Below are positions 13,655-22,613 of a DNA stretch of 25,248 bases, piece after piece. The stretch spans positions 1 through 25,248 of the forward strand of contig CATYXQ010000027.1 of assembly GCA_958414825.1 (NCBI GenBank). Reading direction: 5' to 3'. Each line of letters starts with the position of its first letter. Position 1 is the stretch's first letter. The notes under the pieces were generated by a model that saw nothing but the letters and a program-made list of their open reading frames with translations, was not told the DNA's origin and made no database searches. Origin of the DNA: an uncultured Eubacteriales bacterium (GTDB lineage Bacteria; Bacillota; Clostridia; Oscillospirales; CAG-272). The position numbers and the translations under genes were made by a program.

Positions 13655-14086
13655 TTAAAAATTTTCGATTTCCGCCTGTGTCAGCATATGGATGCCGTTG
13701 CGTTTTAACAGTTCTTCTGCTTTTTCATTGTCGTTTACCCGCATGACAACATATGCGCTTTTGCCTGAAATCGTAACAAACGCATAGATATAGTCTACAT
13801 TGATTTTATTTTCCGAAAGCAGGGCGAGTACATTGGCAAGCCCGCCCGGTTTATCCGGTATCTCGATTCCCAAAACTTGCGTTATGGTCACAACAAAATC
13901 ACCGTTTCCGAGCGCGGCCTTGGCGCGCTCGGCGTCACTGACAACTACGCGTAAAATACCGAAATCCTGCGTATCCGATACGCTGATTGCACGTATATCA
14001 ATGTTCGCAGCAGCAATGCGCTCTGTGATCTGATAGATGATTCCGGGAGAATTTTCGGCAAAAACCGAAAGCTGGCTGATCGTCAT
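13655..14086 (-). CDS. Double ACT-domain protein
   Basis: A 143-aa protein made of two ACT repeats: residues 1-70 (MTISQLSVFAENSPGIIYQI) and about 71-143 (GIEIPDKPGGLANVLALLSE). ACT domains bind amino acids or related small ligands, and the Pro-Gly turn (SPG, KPGG) is typical of the ligand site. There is no catalytic domain, so it is probably a ligand-sensing regulator or stabiliser. It is the last gene of the symporter-paaK-iorA-iorB operon, 20 bases after iorB, with AAGGAG upstream. Stand-alone ACT proteins often accompany paaK and ior genes, suggesting an aryl amino acid or aryl acid ligand; this is inference. Confidence 0.9.
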   Translation of the reverse strand: MTISQLSVFAENSPGIIYQITERIAAANIDIRAISVSDTQDFGILRVVVSDAERAKAALGNGDFVVTITQVLGIEIPDKPGGLANVLALLSENKINVDYIYAFVTISGKSAYVVMRVNDNEKAEELLKRNGIHMLTQAEIENF

Positions 14087-14106
14087 TCGGACTCACTCCT
14101 TAATTC

Positions 14107-14679
14107 TTAATAAGTATACCCAAGTTCAAAGGCTTTTTTGTTCATCGCAACAAATTTTGGCGCAACGGTTTTTTCAATTGCAGCGATCCATTTATCATAA
14201 GAAATATGAAAATATTTTGCCAGTCTCGCCATCAATACAATGTTTGTCGCTTTGGCGGAACCAGCCTGCTCGGCAAGCGCAAGCGCGTCGGTTGCATCTA
14301 CATGTGCGCCGCTTGCTTTCATTTCTTCGAGAATTGAATCCGGATATTCCGCTTGACCGATAATAACAGGCATGGGGTCGATTTGCTGAGTATTGACTAC
14401 AATCGTTCCATTCTTTTTCAGACAGGAGAGCCATCTGGCTGCTTCCAGCTTTTCAAAAGAAACGATAAAATCCGCTTCTCCGGTTTCGATTACAGGAGAA
14501 TATACCTGCTTTCCAAAGCGAACATAGGTAACGACAGATCCGCCGCGCTGACTCATGCCGTGCACTTCGGATACTTTTACATCATATCCTTCATCTACGA
14601 GCAGTTGACCGAGCAGCTTACTGGCCAGCAAAGATCCCTGGCCGCCCACGCCGACAATCATAATGCTTTGCGTTTCCAT
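14107..14679 (-). CDS. iorB: Indolepyruvate:ferredoxin oxidoreductase, beta subunit
   Basis: A 190-aa gamma-type subunit of the 2-oxoacid:ferredoxin oxidoreductase family. The N-terminal MIVGVGGQGSLLASKLLGQ and VHGMSQRGGSVVTYVRFG are signature segments. With IorA it oxidatively decarboxylates aryl pyruvates (indolepyruvate, phenylpyruvate, hydroxyphenylpyruvate) to aryl-acetyl-CoA, reducing ferredoxin; the reaction is reversible. Its ATG overlaps the iorA stop (TAATG), so the subunits are made together. The length is normal for IorB. Confidence 0.95.
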   Translation of the reverse strand: METQSIMIVGVGGQGSLLASKLLGQLLVDEGYDVKVSEVHGMSQRGGSVVTYVRFGKQVYSPVIETGEADFIVSFEKLEAARWLSCLKKNGTIVVNTQQIDPMPVIIGQAEYPDSILEEMKASGAHVDATDALALAEQAGSAKATNIVLMARLAKYFHISYDKWIAAIEKTVAPKFVAMNKKAFELGYTY

Positions 14680-16415
14680 TATACGCGCACCTCGCTTTCA
14701 ATCGCGCCAAACGCGCAGAGTTGTTTGCATACATCACAGCCGATGCAAAGCGTTTTATCAATTTCCGCTTTTTTATTATGTATGCTGATTGCAGGACATC
14801 CGAGTTTCATACATTTTTTGCATCCCTTGCATTTATCAGGCGAAACATGGACCGGTGTTTTGGGTTTGACATATTTCAGCAAAACGCATGGACGGCGGGA
14901 AATAATAACCGAGGGTTCATTGGACGCAAGTTCTTCTTTTAAAACGCGTTCGCATGCGTCAAGATCATACGGATCTACAACGGTAACCCGGTGTATACCG
15001 ATTGAGCGGCAGAGTGCTTCAAGGTCGATTTTTCCGGCCGGATCACCTTTAATATTGTAGCCGGTGGTCGGATTTTGCTGGTGTCCTGTCATACCGGTAA
15101 TGGAATTGTCCAGGATAATTACGGTTGAATTGGAACCGTTATAGGCAATATTAATCAGTCCTGTTACACCGGAATGCATAAATGTAGAATCACCGATGAC
15201 GCAGACCGCTTGTTTACCGTCCGACGGCTCCGCTTTATTAAAGCCGTGCAGTCCTGAGACCGAGGCACCCATGCAAAGCGTAGAATCCAAAGCGCAGAGC
15301 GGCGGCTGGGCGCCGAGCGTATAGCAACCGATGTCGCCGAGTACTGTAACATTGTTTTTTGCAAGCGTATAATACATGCCGCGATGCGGGCATCCTGCAC
15401 ACATAACCGGCGGACGTACCGGAATGTTCAAATCGGCGCTGAAGTGTTCTTTTTCGGGCAGTCCGAACGCTTTTGCAATCGTCGCCTGAGAAAATTCGCC
15501 GATACAGGAAAACATCTCTTTTCCGATGACGTCAAGTCCGATATTGCGGCAGTGGCTTTCAATAACGCCGTCCAGTTCTTCAATGACATACAGTTTTTTC
15601 ACTTTTGCAGCAAAATCTTTCAGTCTGCGGACGGGCAGGGGATGGATAAGACCAAGCTTGAAAACGCTGACACTATCTCCAAATACTTCTTTTACATACT
15701 GATACGCAGTGCCGGAGGTAATAATACCGATGTCCTCTCCGCCCATTTCAATGCGATTGTACGGACAGCTTTCCGCAAATTCCGTCAGAGCGGCTGTACG
15801 CGCTTCAACAAGCGGATGGCGGCGCTTAGCATTGCCGGGCATCATAATATACTTTGCACCGTCTTTGATATAGGATTTTTTTGCAATATCCGTGCGCGCA
15901 TCTGTTTCAACGATGCTTTGCGAGTGCGCGATGCGCGTACACATACGAAGCAAAATCGGCGTGTCAAATTTTTCAGACAGTTCAAACGCTTCTTTTGTAA
16001 AGAGCAAAGCTTCCGCCGAATTTGCGGGTTCGAGCATCGGTACTTTAGCTGCAATGGCGTAGTGGCGGGAGTCTTGTTCGTTTTGAGAAGAGTGCATACC
16101 CGGATCGTCTGCAACACAGATCACAAGACCGGCATTTACACCGGTATAGGAAAGCGTGAACAGCGGGTCTGCAGCGACATTCAGCCCTACGTGCTTCATA
16201 GCGCAGCAGCTTCTGGTACCCGCGAGAGATGCGCCGAATGCGACCTCCATCGCTACTTTTTCATTCGGCGCCCATTCACAGTATATTTCTTCATAATTTG
16301 CGGCAAATTCCGTAATCTCGGTGCTGGGAGTGCCCGGATAACTGGAGACGACGCCACAGCCCGCTTCATATAGTCCTCGTGCTACAGCGGCGTTGCCGAT
16401 CAAAAGTTCTTTCAA
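14679..16415 (-). CDS. iorA: Indolepyruvate:ferredoxin oxidoreductase, alpha subunit
   Basis: A 578-aa catalytic subunit. The N-terminal pyrimidine-binding domain starts at SYPGTPSTEI. The thiamine-diphosphate/Mg site shows in the pyrophosphate domain as CVIGDSTFMHSG with downstream LDNSITGMTGHQ. The C-terminal 50 residues carry two 4Fe-4S motifs (CKGCKKCMKLGCP from Cys529, and CIGCDVCKQLCAFG). It transfers electrons from aryl-pyruvate oxidation to ferredoxin. The start is TTG with AAGGAGG eight bases upstream. paaK lies 79 bases upstream on the same strand, and iorB overlaps its end. Confidence 0.96.
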   Translation of the reverse strand: MKELLIGNAAVARGLYEAGCGVVSSYPGTPSTEITEFAANYEEIYCEWAPNEKVAMEVAFGASLAGTRSCCAMKHVGLNVAADPLFTLSYTGVNAGLVICVADDPGMHSSQNEQDSRHYAIAAKVPMLEPANSAEALLFTKEAFELSEKFDTPILLRMCTRIAHSQSIVETDARTDIAKKSYIKDGAKYIMMPGNAKRRHPLVEARTAALTEFAESCPYNRIEMGGEDIGIITSGTAYQYVKEVFGDSVSVFKLGLIHPLPVRRLKDFAAKVKKLYVIEELDGVIESHCRNIGLDVIGKEMFSCIGEFSQATIAKAFGLPEKEHFSADLNIPVRPPVMCAGCPHRGMYYTLAKNNVTVLGDIGCYTLGAQPPLCALDSTLCMGASVSGLHGFNKAEPSDGKQAVCVIGDSTFMHSGVTGLINIAYNGSNSTVIILDNSITGMTGHQQNPTTGYNIKGDPAGKIDLEALCRSIGIHRVTVVDPYDLDACERVLKEELASNEPSVIISRRPCVLLKYVKPKTPVHVSPDKCKGCKKCMKLGCPAISIHNKKAEIDKTLCIGCDVCKQLCAFGAIESEVRV

Positions 16416-16494
16416 AATAATTGCCTCCTTTGCTTTTCCGGTTGATACCGGATAAGATGAAAATTTTGCGGATTACTGCCTGATGTTTCGGCGG

Positions 16495-17802
16495 TTACGC
16501 TTCATTTCTGAGATCAAGAATTCGTTTTGCTTTCCCCTGAAAACGTTCCAGCGATTTGGGATGTACCAGCGTAACTTTGGTTTGCAGCCCTAATACGCTT
16601 TTTAGTTTTTCCTGAATTCCGCGGCGCAGCGCCTCCAGTTCTCCATAGCTTTCCAAAAGATTGCTGTCGATGAGTTCCACCTTGATCTCCAGCGTATCTT
16701 TGAAATTTTCACGGCGAACGATTAACTGATAATGAGGACCGATTTTATCTGTATTTATAAGAACGCTTTCGATCTGCGTCGGGAAAACATTAACGCCTTT
16801 AATAATCAGCATATCATCGGTACGCCCCATGGTTTTGGCCATTCGGGCATGTGTACGGCCGCAGGAACAGGGTTCATAGGAAATTCTGGTAATATCCTTT
16901 GTTCGGTAGCGAAGTACCGGCATACCGCGTTTGGAAAGTGTTGTGACGACGAGTTCTCCGACTTCGTTTTCGCCAAGCTGCTCGCCGGTTTCGCTGTTGA
17001 TGATTTCCGGAAGAAAATGATCTTCTGCAAAATGCATACCGTTTCTGGCGATGCAGTCGCCGCTGACGCCGGGACCGCCGAGTTCGGTCATGCCGTAGTT
17101 GTCGGAAACATAGATGCTGAGATTTTTTTCGATTTGCGCCCGCATTTCAGGCGTGCAGGGTTCACTGCCGAGTATGCCGAGACGAAGTTTGTAATCGGAT
17201 AAAGGATAGGCGCTTTCCTTGATAGCTTCGCTGAGATAAAGCGCATACGAGGGTGTAGCGACAAGTCCCGTTACGCCGAAGTCGCGCATCATCATCAATT
17301 GCTTTTCCGTATTGCCGGCGGATGCGGGAATCACGGTTGCACCGATTTTTTCAAGCCCGTAATGCAGGCCGAGCGCACCGGTAAACAGACCGTAACCGAA
17401 TGAAATCTGAATAATATCGTCCGCTGATGCGCCGCCGGCAATCGCCACACGCGCGACGCAATCGCTCCATACATCGAGATCTTCCTTTGTGTATACGCCG
17501 ACAGTCGGTTTGCCGGTAGTGCCTGAAGATGCATGTATACGCACCACCTGGTTCATCGGAACGGCATTCATGCCAAACGGATAGTTGTTGCGAAAATCGT
17601 CCTTTGTTGTGAACGGTATGTACTGAATGTCCGATAACTGTTTGATTTTATCGCCGTCAAAAACGCCGGCATCCGTAAGTCTGTCGTGATAAAATTGGGA
17701 ATTGTTAAAACAATAGGCGACAATCTGTTTCAACTTCACAAGTTGCAGGGCTTCAAGCTCGGCGCGAGGCATTGTTTCGATTTCCGGCTGAAAATATTTC
17801 AT
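16495..17802 (-). CDS. paaK: Phenylacetate-CoA ligase (AMP-forming)
   Basis: A 435-aa adenylate-forming enzyme of typical PaaK length. It shows the P-loop ASSGTTGKPTVGVYT (91-105), the adenylation motif YGMTELGGPGVSGDC, and the C-terminal RTKDI and KTMGRTDDMLIIKGVNVFP segments. It activates phenylacetate or related aryl acids to CoA thioesters. Sitting next to IorAB it either makes the substrate for reductive carboxylation or handles the aryl-CoA product of oxidation. It starts 25 bases after the symporter stop behind AGGAAG, within one operon. True substrate specificity (phenyl, indolyl or hydroxyphenyl) cannot be read from the sequence. Confidence 0.94.
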   Translation of the reverse strand: MKYFQPEIETMPRAELEALQLVKLKQIVAYCFNNSQFYHDRLTDAGVFDGDKIKQLSDIQYIPFTTKDDFRNNYPFGMNAVPMNQVVRIHASSGTTGKPTVGVYTKEDLDVWSDCVARVAIAGGASADDIIQISFGYGLFTGALGLHYGLEKIGATVIPASAGNTEKQLMMMRDFGVTGLVATPSYALYLSEAIKESAYPLSDYKLRLGILGSEPCTPEMRAQIEKNLSIYVSDNYGMTELGGPGVSGDCIARNGMHFAEDHFLPEIINSETGEQLGENEVGELVVTTLSKRGMPVLRYRTKDITRISYEPCSCGRTHARMAKTMGRTDDMLIIKGVNVFPTQIESVLINTDKIGPHYQLIVRRENFKDTLEIKVELIDSNLLESYGELEALRRGIQEKLKSVLGLQTKVTLVHPKSLERFQGKAKRILDLRNEA

Positions 17803-17827
17803 TTTGCACTTCCTTTTTCGCTATGCT

Positions 17828-19429
17828 TTATTCTTCTGTATGATAACATTCAAAAATTTTGGATGCATATTCGGTGGAGGCTTTGGTGGCGGACAGCATG
17901 CTGACGATCGGTACTTCGATTAAACCGACGATCATAGCGATAGTACCCCAGTTAATTGGGGACGCAAGATTAAAGTTCAGGCCAAACACCGTAAAACTGG
18001 CAGCAGAACGCGTCAGTTCCGGAAAAATGTCGAGGTTAAATAAAATCATGCTGACAACCGTTATCAATACACCTGAACACAAACTGACCCATACAGCCGC
18101 TTTGGTAACTTTTTTAGAAAAAAGTCCATATAGAAACGGCGCCAAGAATGAACCGGCCAGTGTCCCCCAGGAAATACTCATAAGGGCGGATATATTGATG
18201 CCGATATCGTTCAGCCGCTGCTTATCGACGGCGATCCAAACCGAGATCAGCAAAAATACGATAATTAAGATTCGCATGGTCAACACCTGTTTTTTTTGCG
18301 ACATGCCTTTTTTCATGCACGGCTTGATCAGGTCGATTGTCATTGTGGAACTGGATGACAGAACCAGTCCGGCCAGTGTGCTCATAGACGCAGACAAAAC
18401 CAATACGATAACCAATCCCAAAAGAATTTCGGGTATCGCGCTTTCCAGAATGGCGGGTACAATACTGTCAAAGTTCGGCTCTCCGTTTGCCACCGTATGG
18501 ATCAAAGTTTTACCGTTTTCCGCCGCATCGGTTGTGCAGTATAGGCGGCCGAGTCCGCCCAAAAAATAGGAACCGCCCGCAACAATCACTGCAAACAATG
18601 TAGAAATCAGAGATCCGCGCCGAACAGCGGCTTTATCCTTAATGGCATAAAATTTCTGCACCATTTGAGGAAGCCCCCAGGTACCAAGCGAGGTCAGGAT
18701 AACAACGCCGATAAGATTCAGCGGATCGGGGCCGAGAATAGAAGTATATGTACCGTATGCCGAGCCTGAATCAATCTGTCCGAGTTGCGAAATTACATTG
18801 CCGAGTCCGCCTTGCGTATTCACCGCACAGATAACGACGGCGGCAATACCGATCAGCATAACGATCCCCTGTAGAAAATCATTTACTGCAGTAGCCATAT
18901 ATCCGCCGAGAATGACATAAACCGCAGTAAACGCAGCCATGATTACAATCCAAACAGAATAGGGTATCCCCGGAAATGCCGACGCAAACAATGTGGACAG
19001 TCCGTTGTAAACAGACGCCGTGTAGGGGATTAAAAATAAAAATACGATAAGCGCGGATGCTGTTTTAAGTGCTTTTGAATTATATCGTTTTTCAAAAAAC
19101 TCCGGCATGGTAGAGACGCCGAGATACTTTGTCATCACACGGGTTCGGTTGCCGAGAACCACCCAGGCAAGCAGAGAGCCGAGCAGTGCATTCCCGATGC
19201 CGATCCAAGTAGAGGAAAGACCATAATTCCAGCCGAACTGTCCAGCATAGCCAATGAAGATGACCGCGCTGAAATAGGATGTACCATAAGCAAAAGCAGT
19301 CATCCAGGGGCCGAGCGCGCGGCCACCGAGAACGAACCCGTTAACATCAGCAGTACTTTTGCGCGTTAAAACGCCGATTAGAATCATAGCGGCGGCAAAG
19401 ACAATGAGTACAATGATTTTTACAAGCAT
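17828..19429 (-). CDS. Sodium:solute symporter (SSS family)
   Basis: A 533-aa membrane transporter with about 13 hydrophobic helices, the normal SSS size. Family features include FVLGGRALGPWMTAFAYGTS in the first helices, LGGYMATAVNDFLQG, and the Ser-rich helix LSASMSTLAGLVLSSSSTMT. It couples Na+ entry to solute uptake. The operon position, first before paaK-iorAB, points to an aryl acid, aromatic amino acid or other monocarboxylate as solute, but this is inference from context. The ATG follows GGGGG. A promoter with a 17-bp spacer lies about 90 bases upstream. Confidence 0.92.
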   Translation of the reverse strand: MLVKIIVLIVFAAAMILIGVLTRKSTADVNGFVLGGRALGPWMTAFAYGTSYFSAVIFIGYAGQFGWNYGLSSTWIGIGNALLGSLLAWVVLGNRTRVMTKYLGVSTMPEFFEKRYNSKALKTASALIVFLFLIPYTASVYNGLSTLFASAFPGIPYSVWIVIMAAFTAVYVILGGYMATAVNDFLQGIVMLIGIAAVVICAVNTQGGLGNVISQLGQIDSGSAYGTYTSILGPDPLNLIGVVILTSLGTWGLPQMVQKFYAIKDKAAVRRGSLISTLFAVIVAGGSYFLGGLGRLYCTTDAAENGKTLIHTVANGEPNFDSIVPAILESAIPEILLGLVIVLVLSASMSTLAGLVLSSSSTMTIDLIKPCMKKGMSQKKQVLTMRILIIVFLLISVWIAVDKQRLNDIGINISALMSISWGTLAGSFLAPFLYGLFSKKVTKAAVWVSLCSGVLITVVSMILFNLDIFPELTRSAASFTVFGLNFNLASPINWGTIAMIVGLIEVPIVSMLSATKASTEYASKIFECYHTEE

Positions 19430-19521
19430 AGAAGTCCCCCAAAGTTAGCAGCAGATAAAATGCGGCAAATCAGCGCAGTTTTTGCATGGATCGACGGTGC
19501 TGCAAATTTTCTAACCCTTAC

Positions 19522-19550
19522 ATTGTATCAGAGATAATGAAGCGGGTCAA
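19522..19550 (-). promoter_or_regulatory. Sigma-A-type promoter of the symporter-paaK-iorAB operon
   Basis: On the minus strand, TTGACC (19550-19545), 17-bp spacer, TACAAT (19527-19522) with TGA extending the -10. It leaves a leader of about 85 nt in which GCAGCA and TGCTGC could pair. Confidence 0.75.
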
Positions 19551-19606
19551 GACAGCTTTGTGAAAAATGTTAAAAAATATAGTAGTTTATCGATTTTAAA
19601 ATGAAA

Positions 19607-20221
19607 TTACAGCTTCGCACTCTCGCATAACAGCGCTTTACCGCGTATGGTAATATCGGCAATATCTCCGATAATTTCATTGCTGACCGCATACGGATAA
19701 GACGGCGAGAGAGGAGAGTCGGTCAGCGGATATTTACATCCGGCCAGCGTTACAACAGAGGGAAGCAATGCAAAAACCGAAAAATATCCGTTATTTTGCT
19801 TAAGTTTCACAGTTTCATCCGCGATGATTCGCACCGTGTTTTCTCCGTCAGTTAAACGTGCTTTTATTCCGTTTTCACGCAGATAGTCCAGATAAAAAAC
19901 ATTGGAAAAAAGGTGATCGATCCGTCCGCCTGTGCCGCCGAGAATCAAAATTTCGTTTGCCCCGCGCTTAATTGCAGTCATGCAGGCGAGCATGGTATCG
20001 GTTTCGTCTTTTTGCGCGGGCGCCTGGATAATCGGTACATCATCCGGTAGCGGCTCATCGAGCGAGTCAAAATCGCCGATTAGAATATCCGGGAAAATTC
20101 CGAGCTTTCGTGCGGTTAAGTAACCGCTGTCTGCGGCGATTTTCAGAAAAAAACGGTCTGTATCCAATACAAAGCGCTCGGTGTTGCAGTATCCGCCGGT
20201 AATGATCAGTGCTTGTTTCAT
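19607..20221 (-). CDS. thiN: Thiamine pyrophosphokinase
   Basis: A 204-aa enzyme that converts thiamine directly to thiamine diphosphate using ATP. Conserved blocks are Asp31 in AADSGYLTARKLG, IGDFDSL (Asp50, Asp52), QKDETDTMLAC (Asp72-Asp75) and GGTGGRIDHLFSN (95-107). The C-terminal beta-domain (YPYAVSNEI, DITIRGKALL) closes the thiamine site. It has its own promoter and stands alone on the minus strand. IorA, encoded downstream, needs thiamine diphosphate, but no TPP riboswitch is visible in the leader. A clean start follows AAAGGG. Confidence 0.94.
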   Translation of the reverse strand: MKQALIITGGYCNTERFVLDTDRFFLKIAADSGYLTARKLGIFPDILIGDFDSLDEPLPDDVPIIQAPAQKDETDTMLACMTAIKRGANEILILGGTGGRIDHLFSNVFYLDYLRENGIKARLTDGENTVRIIADETVKLKQNNGYFSVFALLPSVVTLAGCKYPLTDSPLSPSYPYAVSNEIIGDIADITIRGKALLCESAKL

Positions 20222-20327
20222 TTTATCCCTTTCTTAATTTGACAATTTGAAATTAAAGGATAGACTTGGAGCAGATTGCATTTTTCAATTTGTATATCAT
20301 CAATTTTTCAAAACACAGCATAAATTT

Positions 20328-20356
20328 ATTTTAGCATATTTGCAGTGAAATTTCAA
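20328..20356 (-). promoter_or_regulatory. Promoter of thiN
   Basis: On the minus strand TTGAAA (20356-20351), 17-bp spacer, TAAAAT (20333-20328) with an upstream TGC. It gives a leader of about 100 nt with no riboswitch I can recognise. Confidence 0.7.
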
Positions 20357-20388
20357 GAAAGCATGTCGATTTATAGAAATTTACAACA

Positions 20389-20417
20389 TTGCTTTTTTAC
20401 ACTGTTTGTGCTATATT
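20389..20417 (+). promoter_or_regulatory. Promoter of the radical SAM / ECF / HAD operon
   Basis: TTGCTT (20389-20394), 17-bp spacer, TATATT (20412-20417) preceded by TGC. It starts 33 bases from the thiN promoter on the opposite strand. Confidence 0.5.
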
Positions 20418-20439
20418 ATTCCAAAAGGCGGTGAACAAA

Positions 20440-22113
20440 ATGGCGGACGTAGTGATTCTTGCGCTGAATTCCGGTTATGTACATTCTGCGCTCGCTCCCC
20501 GGTATTTAAAGGCTGCAATCAGCGATCTTCCGCTTTTGTGTGAAATCGCGGAACACACTGTCAATGAATCCGTATATGCGGTCGCAGAGGACATTATAAA
20601 ACGATCGCCGCGTCTGCTCGCCGTCAGCGTATACATATGGAATATTCAAACGGTCTATAAACTGGCAGCGCTTGTGAAAGAAAAACTGCCGAATGTGATT
20701 TTGGCGCTTGGAGGTCCCGAGGTCAGCTATAACGCAGTCGATGTACTCAAACATGCGTCGGAAATTGATTGTGTGATTTGCGGCGAGGGGGAAATCCCCT
20801 TTCGCTTGCTCTGTGATAAAATGGTTTTGGGAAATATTTCTCCGATTTCGGGAATTGCATACCGTCGAGACGGGTGTATCGTTGCGGCTGATCCTTTTGT
20901 CGGTTCCGGTACGCCAGTCAGTCCGTATACGGACGAATATCTGGCGACGCTGAAAGACCGTATCGCTTATTTTGAGAGCAGTCGCGGCTGTCCGTATGCT
21001 TGCGCCTATTGCTTGTCCGGACGCTGCGACGGAATGCGCTTTTTTGACGACGAGTTTGTATATAAAAATTTGATACGGCTGGCAACCAGCGGCGCAAAAG
21101 TTATAAAATTTGTAGATCGCACTTTCAATGCTGACAGGAAACGCGCATACAAATTGTTTTCATATTTAATAAATGGATGCGGAAAAATTTTTCCGAGCGG
21201 CGTCTGTTTTCATTTTGAACTTTCCGGAGATCTTCTGGATGATGAGACAATTGCATTGCTTTGCTCTGCGCCGCAGGGACTTTTTCAGTTTGAGATCGGG
21301 ATTCAAAGTTTTCATCCGGAAACAATTCGCGCTATCCAGCGTGCGACAAACAGTTCTGTTCTCAAACAGCGCATTTCCCAGCTTACTGCTTGTGGGCGCG
21401 CGCATATCCACGTGGATCTGATCGCAGGACTGCCATATGAGGATTTTGCGCATTTCCGTGACAGTTTTAATCAGGCGTATGCACTCGGTGCAGACATGCT
21501 CCAGCTTGGATTTTTAAAAATCCTGCATGGTACCGAACTGGAAGCGCGTGCTTCTGAATATGGACTTTGTTACACGGATGCGCCGCCCTATGAGGTGACT
21601 GAAACGCCGTGGTTGTCCGCGTCAGATATCGGTCGCTTGAAAACTGTAGAGCGCGCAGTTGACCGTCTGCACAACAGCGGTCGGTTTCGGCGCACACTTG
21701 CTTTGTGTACTTTACTTTGGACGTCGCCGTTTGATTTCTTTCTGGCAGCGGGTCAGTGCTTTTCCAAGTCAGAGGGATTGGATGCATTGACGAACCACCT
21801 GTTTGATTTTTTGTGCCAAGCGCTTCCTGAACAAGCTGAAGAAATTCGCGATGCGCTTGTTTGCGATCGGTTGGCAACCAACTCTTCGCGCGGTTTGCCT
21901 CATGCTCTATATCGCCCGGATTCTAATCTGGGCGTGATCCGTGCGCAATTAAACCGTGCGGTCGAAACAGCTGAGCATCCCGGTGTACGGCGGAATATCG
22001 CTGTTTTGTATAATAGCAATCAGGCGGTATTTGCTGATTATTCAGCCGATCGATTTGACGGCCGCGAATATATACTATCTTTTGTTTCATTATCGGGAGG
22101 GGGATCGTTATGA
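20440..22113 (+). CDS. B12-binding-domain radical SAM protein (DUF4080-type)
   Basis: A 557-aa protein with an N-terminal cobalamin-binding-like domain (1-140; ALNSGYVHSALAPRYLKAA, LALGGPEVSYN, CGEGEIPF). A radical SAM domain follows, with Cys184, Cys188 and Cys191 in SSRGCPYACAYCLSG. The C-terminal region (about 370-557) matches the DUF4080 arrangement in which such proteins usually occur. The N-terminal domain lacks an obvious DxHxxG, so it may not bind B12 tightly. The reaction is unknown. I chose ATG 20440, which follows AAAGGCGGTG; an in-frame codon at 20389 lies inside the promoter. The stop overlaps the ECF gene by ATGA. Confidence 0.88.
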   Translation: MADVVILALNSGYVHSALAPRYLKAAISDLPLLCEIAEHTVNESVYAVAEDIIKRSPRLLAVSVYIWNIQTVYKLAALVKEKLPNVILALGGPEVSYNAVDVLKHASEIDCVICGEGEIPFRLLCDKMVLGNISPISGIAYRRDGCIVAADPFVGSGTPVSPYTDEYLATLKDRIAYFESSRGCPYACAYCLSGRCDGMRFFDDEFVYKNLIRLATSGAKVIKFVDRTFNADRKRAYKLFSYLINGCGKIFPSGVCFHFELSGDLLDDETIALLCSAPQGLFQFEIGIQSFHPETIRAIQRATNSSVLKQRISQLTACGRAHIHVDLIAGLPYEDFAHFRDSFNQAYALGADMLQLGFLKILHGTELEARASEYGLCYTDAPPYEVTETPWLSASDIGRLKTVERAVDRLHNSGRFRRTLALCTLLWTSPFDFFLAAGQCFSKSEGLDALTNHLFDFLCQALPEQAEEIRDALVCDRLATNSSRGLPHALYRPDSNLGVIRAQLNRAVETAEHPGVRRNIAVLYNSNQAVFADYSADRFDGREYILSFVSLSGGGSL

Positions 22114-22613
22114 AAAAAATTACTTTGCGAAAACTGGTCGCCGCAGCGTTGTTTGCAGCACTGGCATGTGTAGCTACGCTCGTTATCCAGGTGCCGTCGC
22201 CGATCGGCGGGTATCTGAATCTCGGAGACTGCGTTGTGTTGCTGTGCGGTTGGCTGCTCGGGCCGATCTACGGTCCGATTGCTGCCGGTTTAGGGCCGGC
22301 ACTGGCAGATGTGATTTCGAGTTATGTTGTTTATGCGCCTGCGACTTTTGTTATCAAGGCATTGATGGCGCTGGGTGCCTATTTCATCGGGAAAATGTTT
22401 GTTCGTTCACGTCATATTGCATCTTTCGTAAGCGGCGTATGTGCCGAGGCGATTATGGTACTTGGCTATTTTGCATTTGAAGCGATATTTTTGCAATTGG
22501 GATGGGGCGCTGCCGCCGGCATTGTCAGCAATATAATTCAGGGGATCGTCGGTGTGATATGCGCTTTTTTGCTGAAAGAGATTATAGATCGAAAGAAGCT
22601 ATGGAAATATTGA
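22110..22613 (+). CDS. ECF transporter S component (substrate-specific, vitamin-type)
   Basis: A 167-aa membrane protein with about five to six helices and an Ala-rich first helix (KLVAAALFAALACVATLVIQ). The loop PSPIGGYLNLGDCVVLLCGW and GPIYGPIAAGLGPALADVIS are typical of ECF S components. These bind a vitamin or metal and dock with a shared EcfA/A'/T module encoded elsewhere. The substrate is not certain. The thiN gene nearby makes a thiamine precursor thinkable, but it is on the opposite strand with its own promoter. It starts within the radical SAM stop (ATGA) behind GGGAGGGGG and overlaps the HAD gene by 13 bases. Confidence 0.87.
   Translation: MKKITLRKLVAAALFAALACVATLVIQVPSPIGGYLNLGDCVVLLCGWLLGPIYGPIAAGLGPALADVISSYVVYAPATFVIKALMALGAYFIGKMFVRSRHIASFVSGVCAEAIMVLGYFAFEAIFLQLGWGAAAGIVSNIIQGIVGVICAFLLKEIIDRKKLWKY

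Noticed and set aside
15384..16373. A 329-codon open frame on the plus strand opposite iorA
   Set aside because: It is antisense to a full-length, motif-rich iorA, has no ribosome binding site and its translation has no recognisable domain.
17859..18569. A 236-codon plus-strand open frame opposite the symporter
   Set aside because: Mirror of the hydrophobic codon pattern of the symporter; no start signals and no domain.
20222..20327. TPP riboswitch in the thiN leader
   Set aside because: The leader is about 100 nt of A+T-rich sequence without the conserved CUGAGA-type core or supporting helices.
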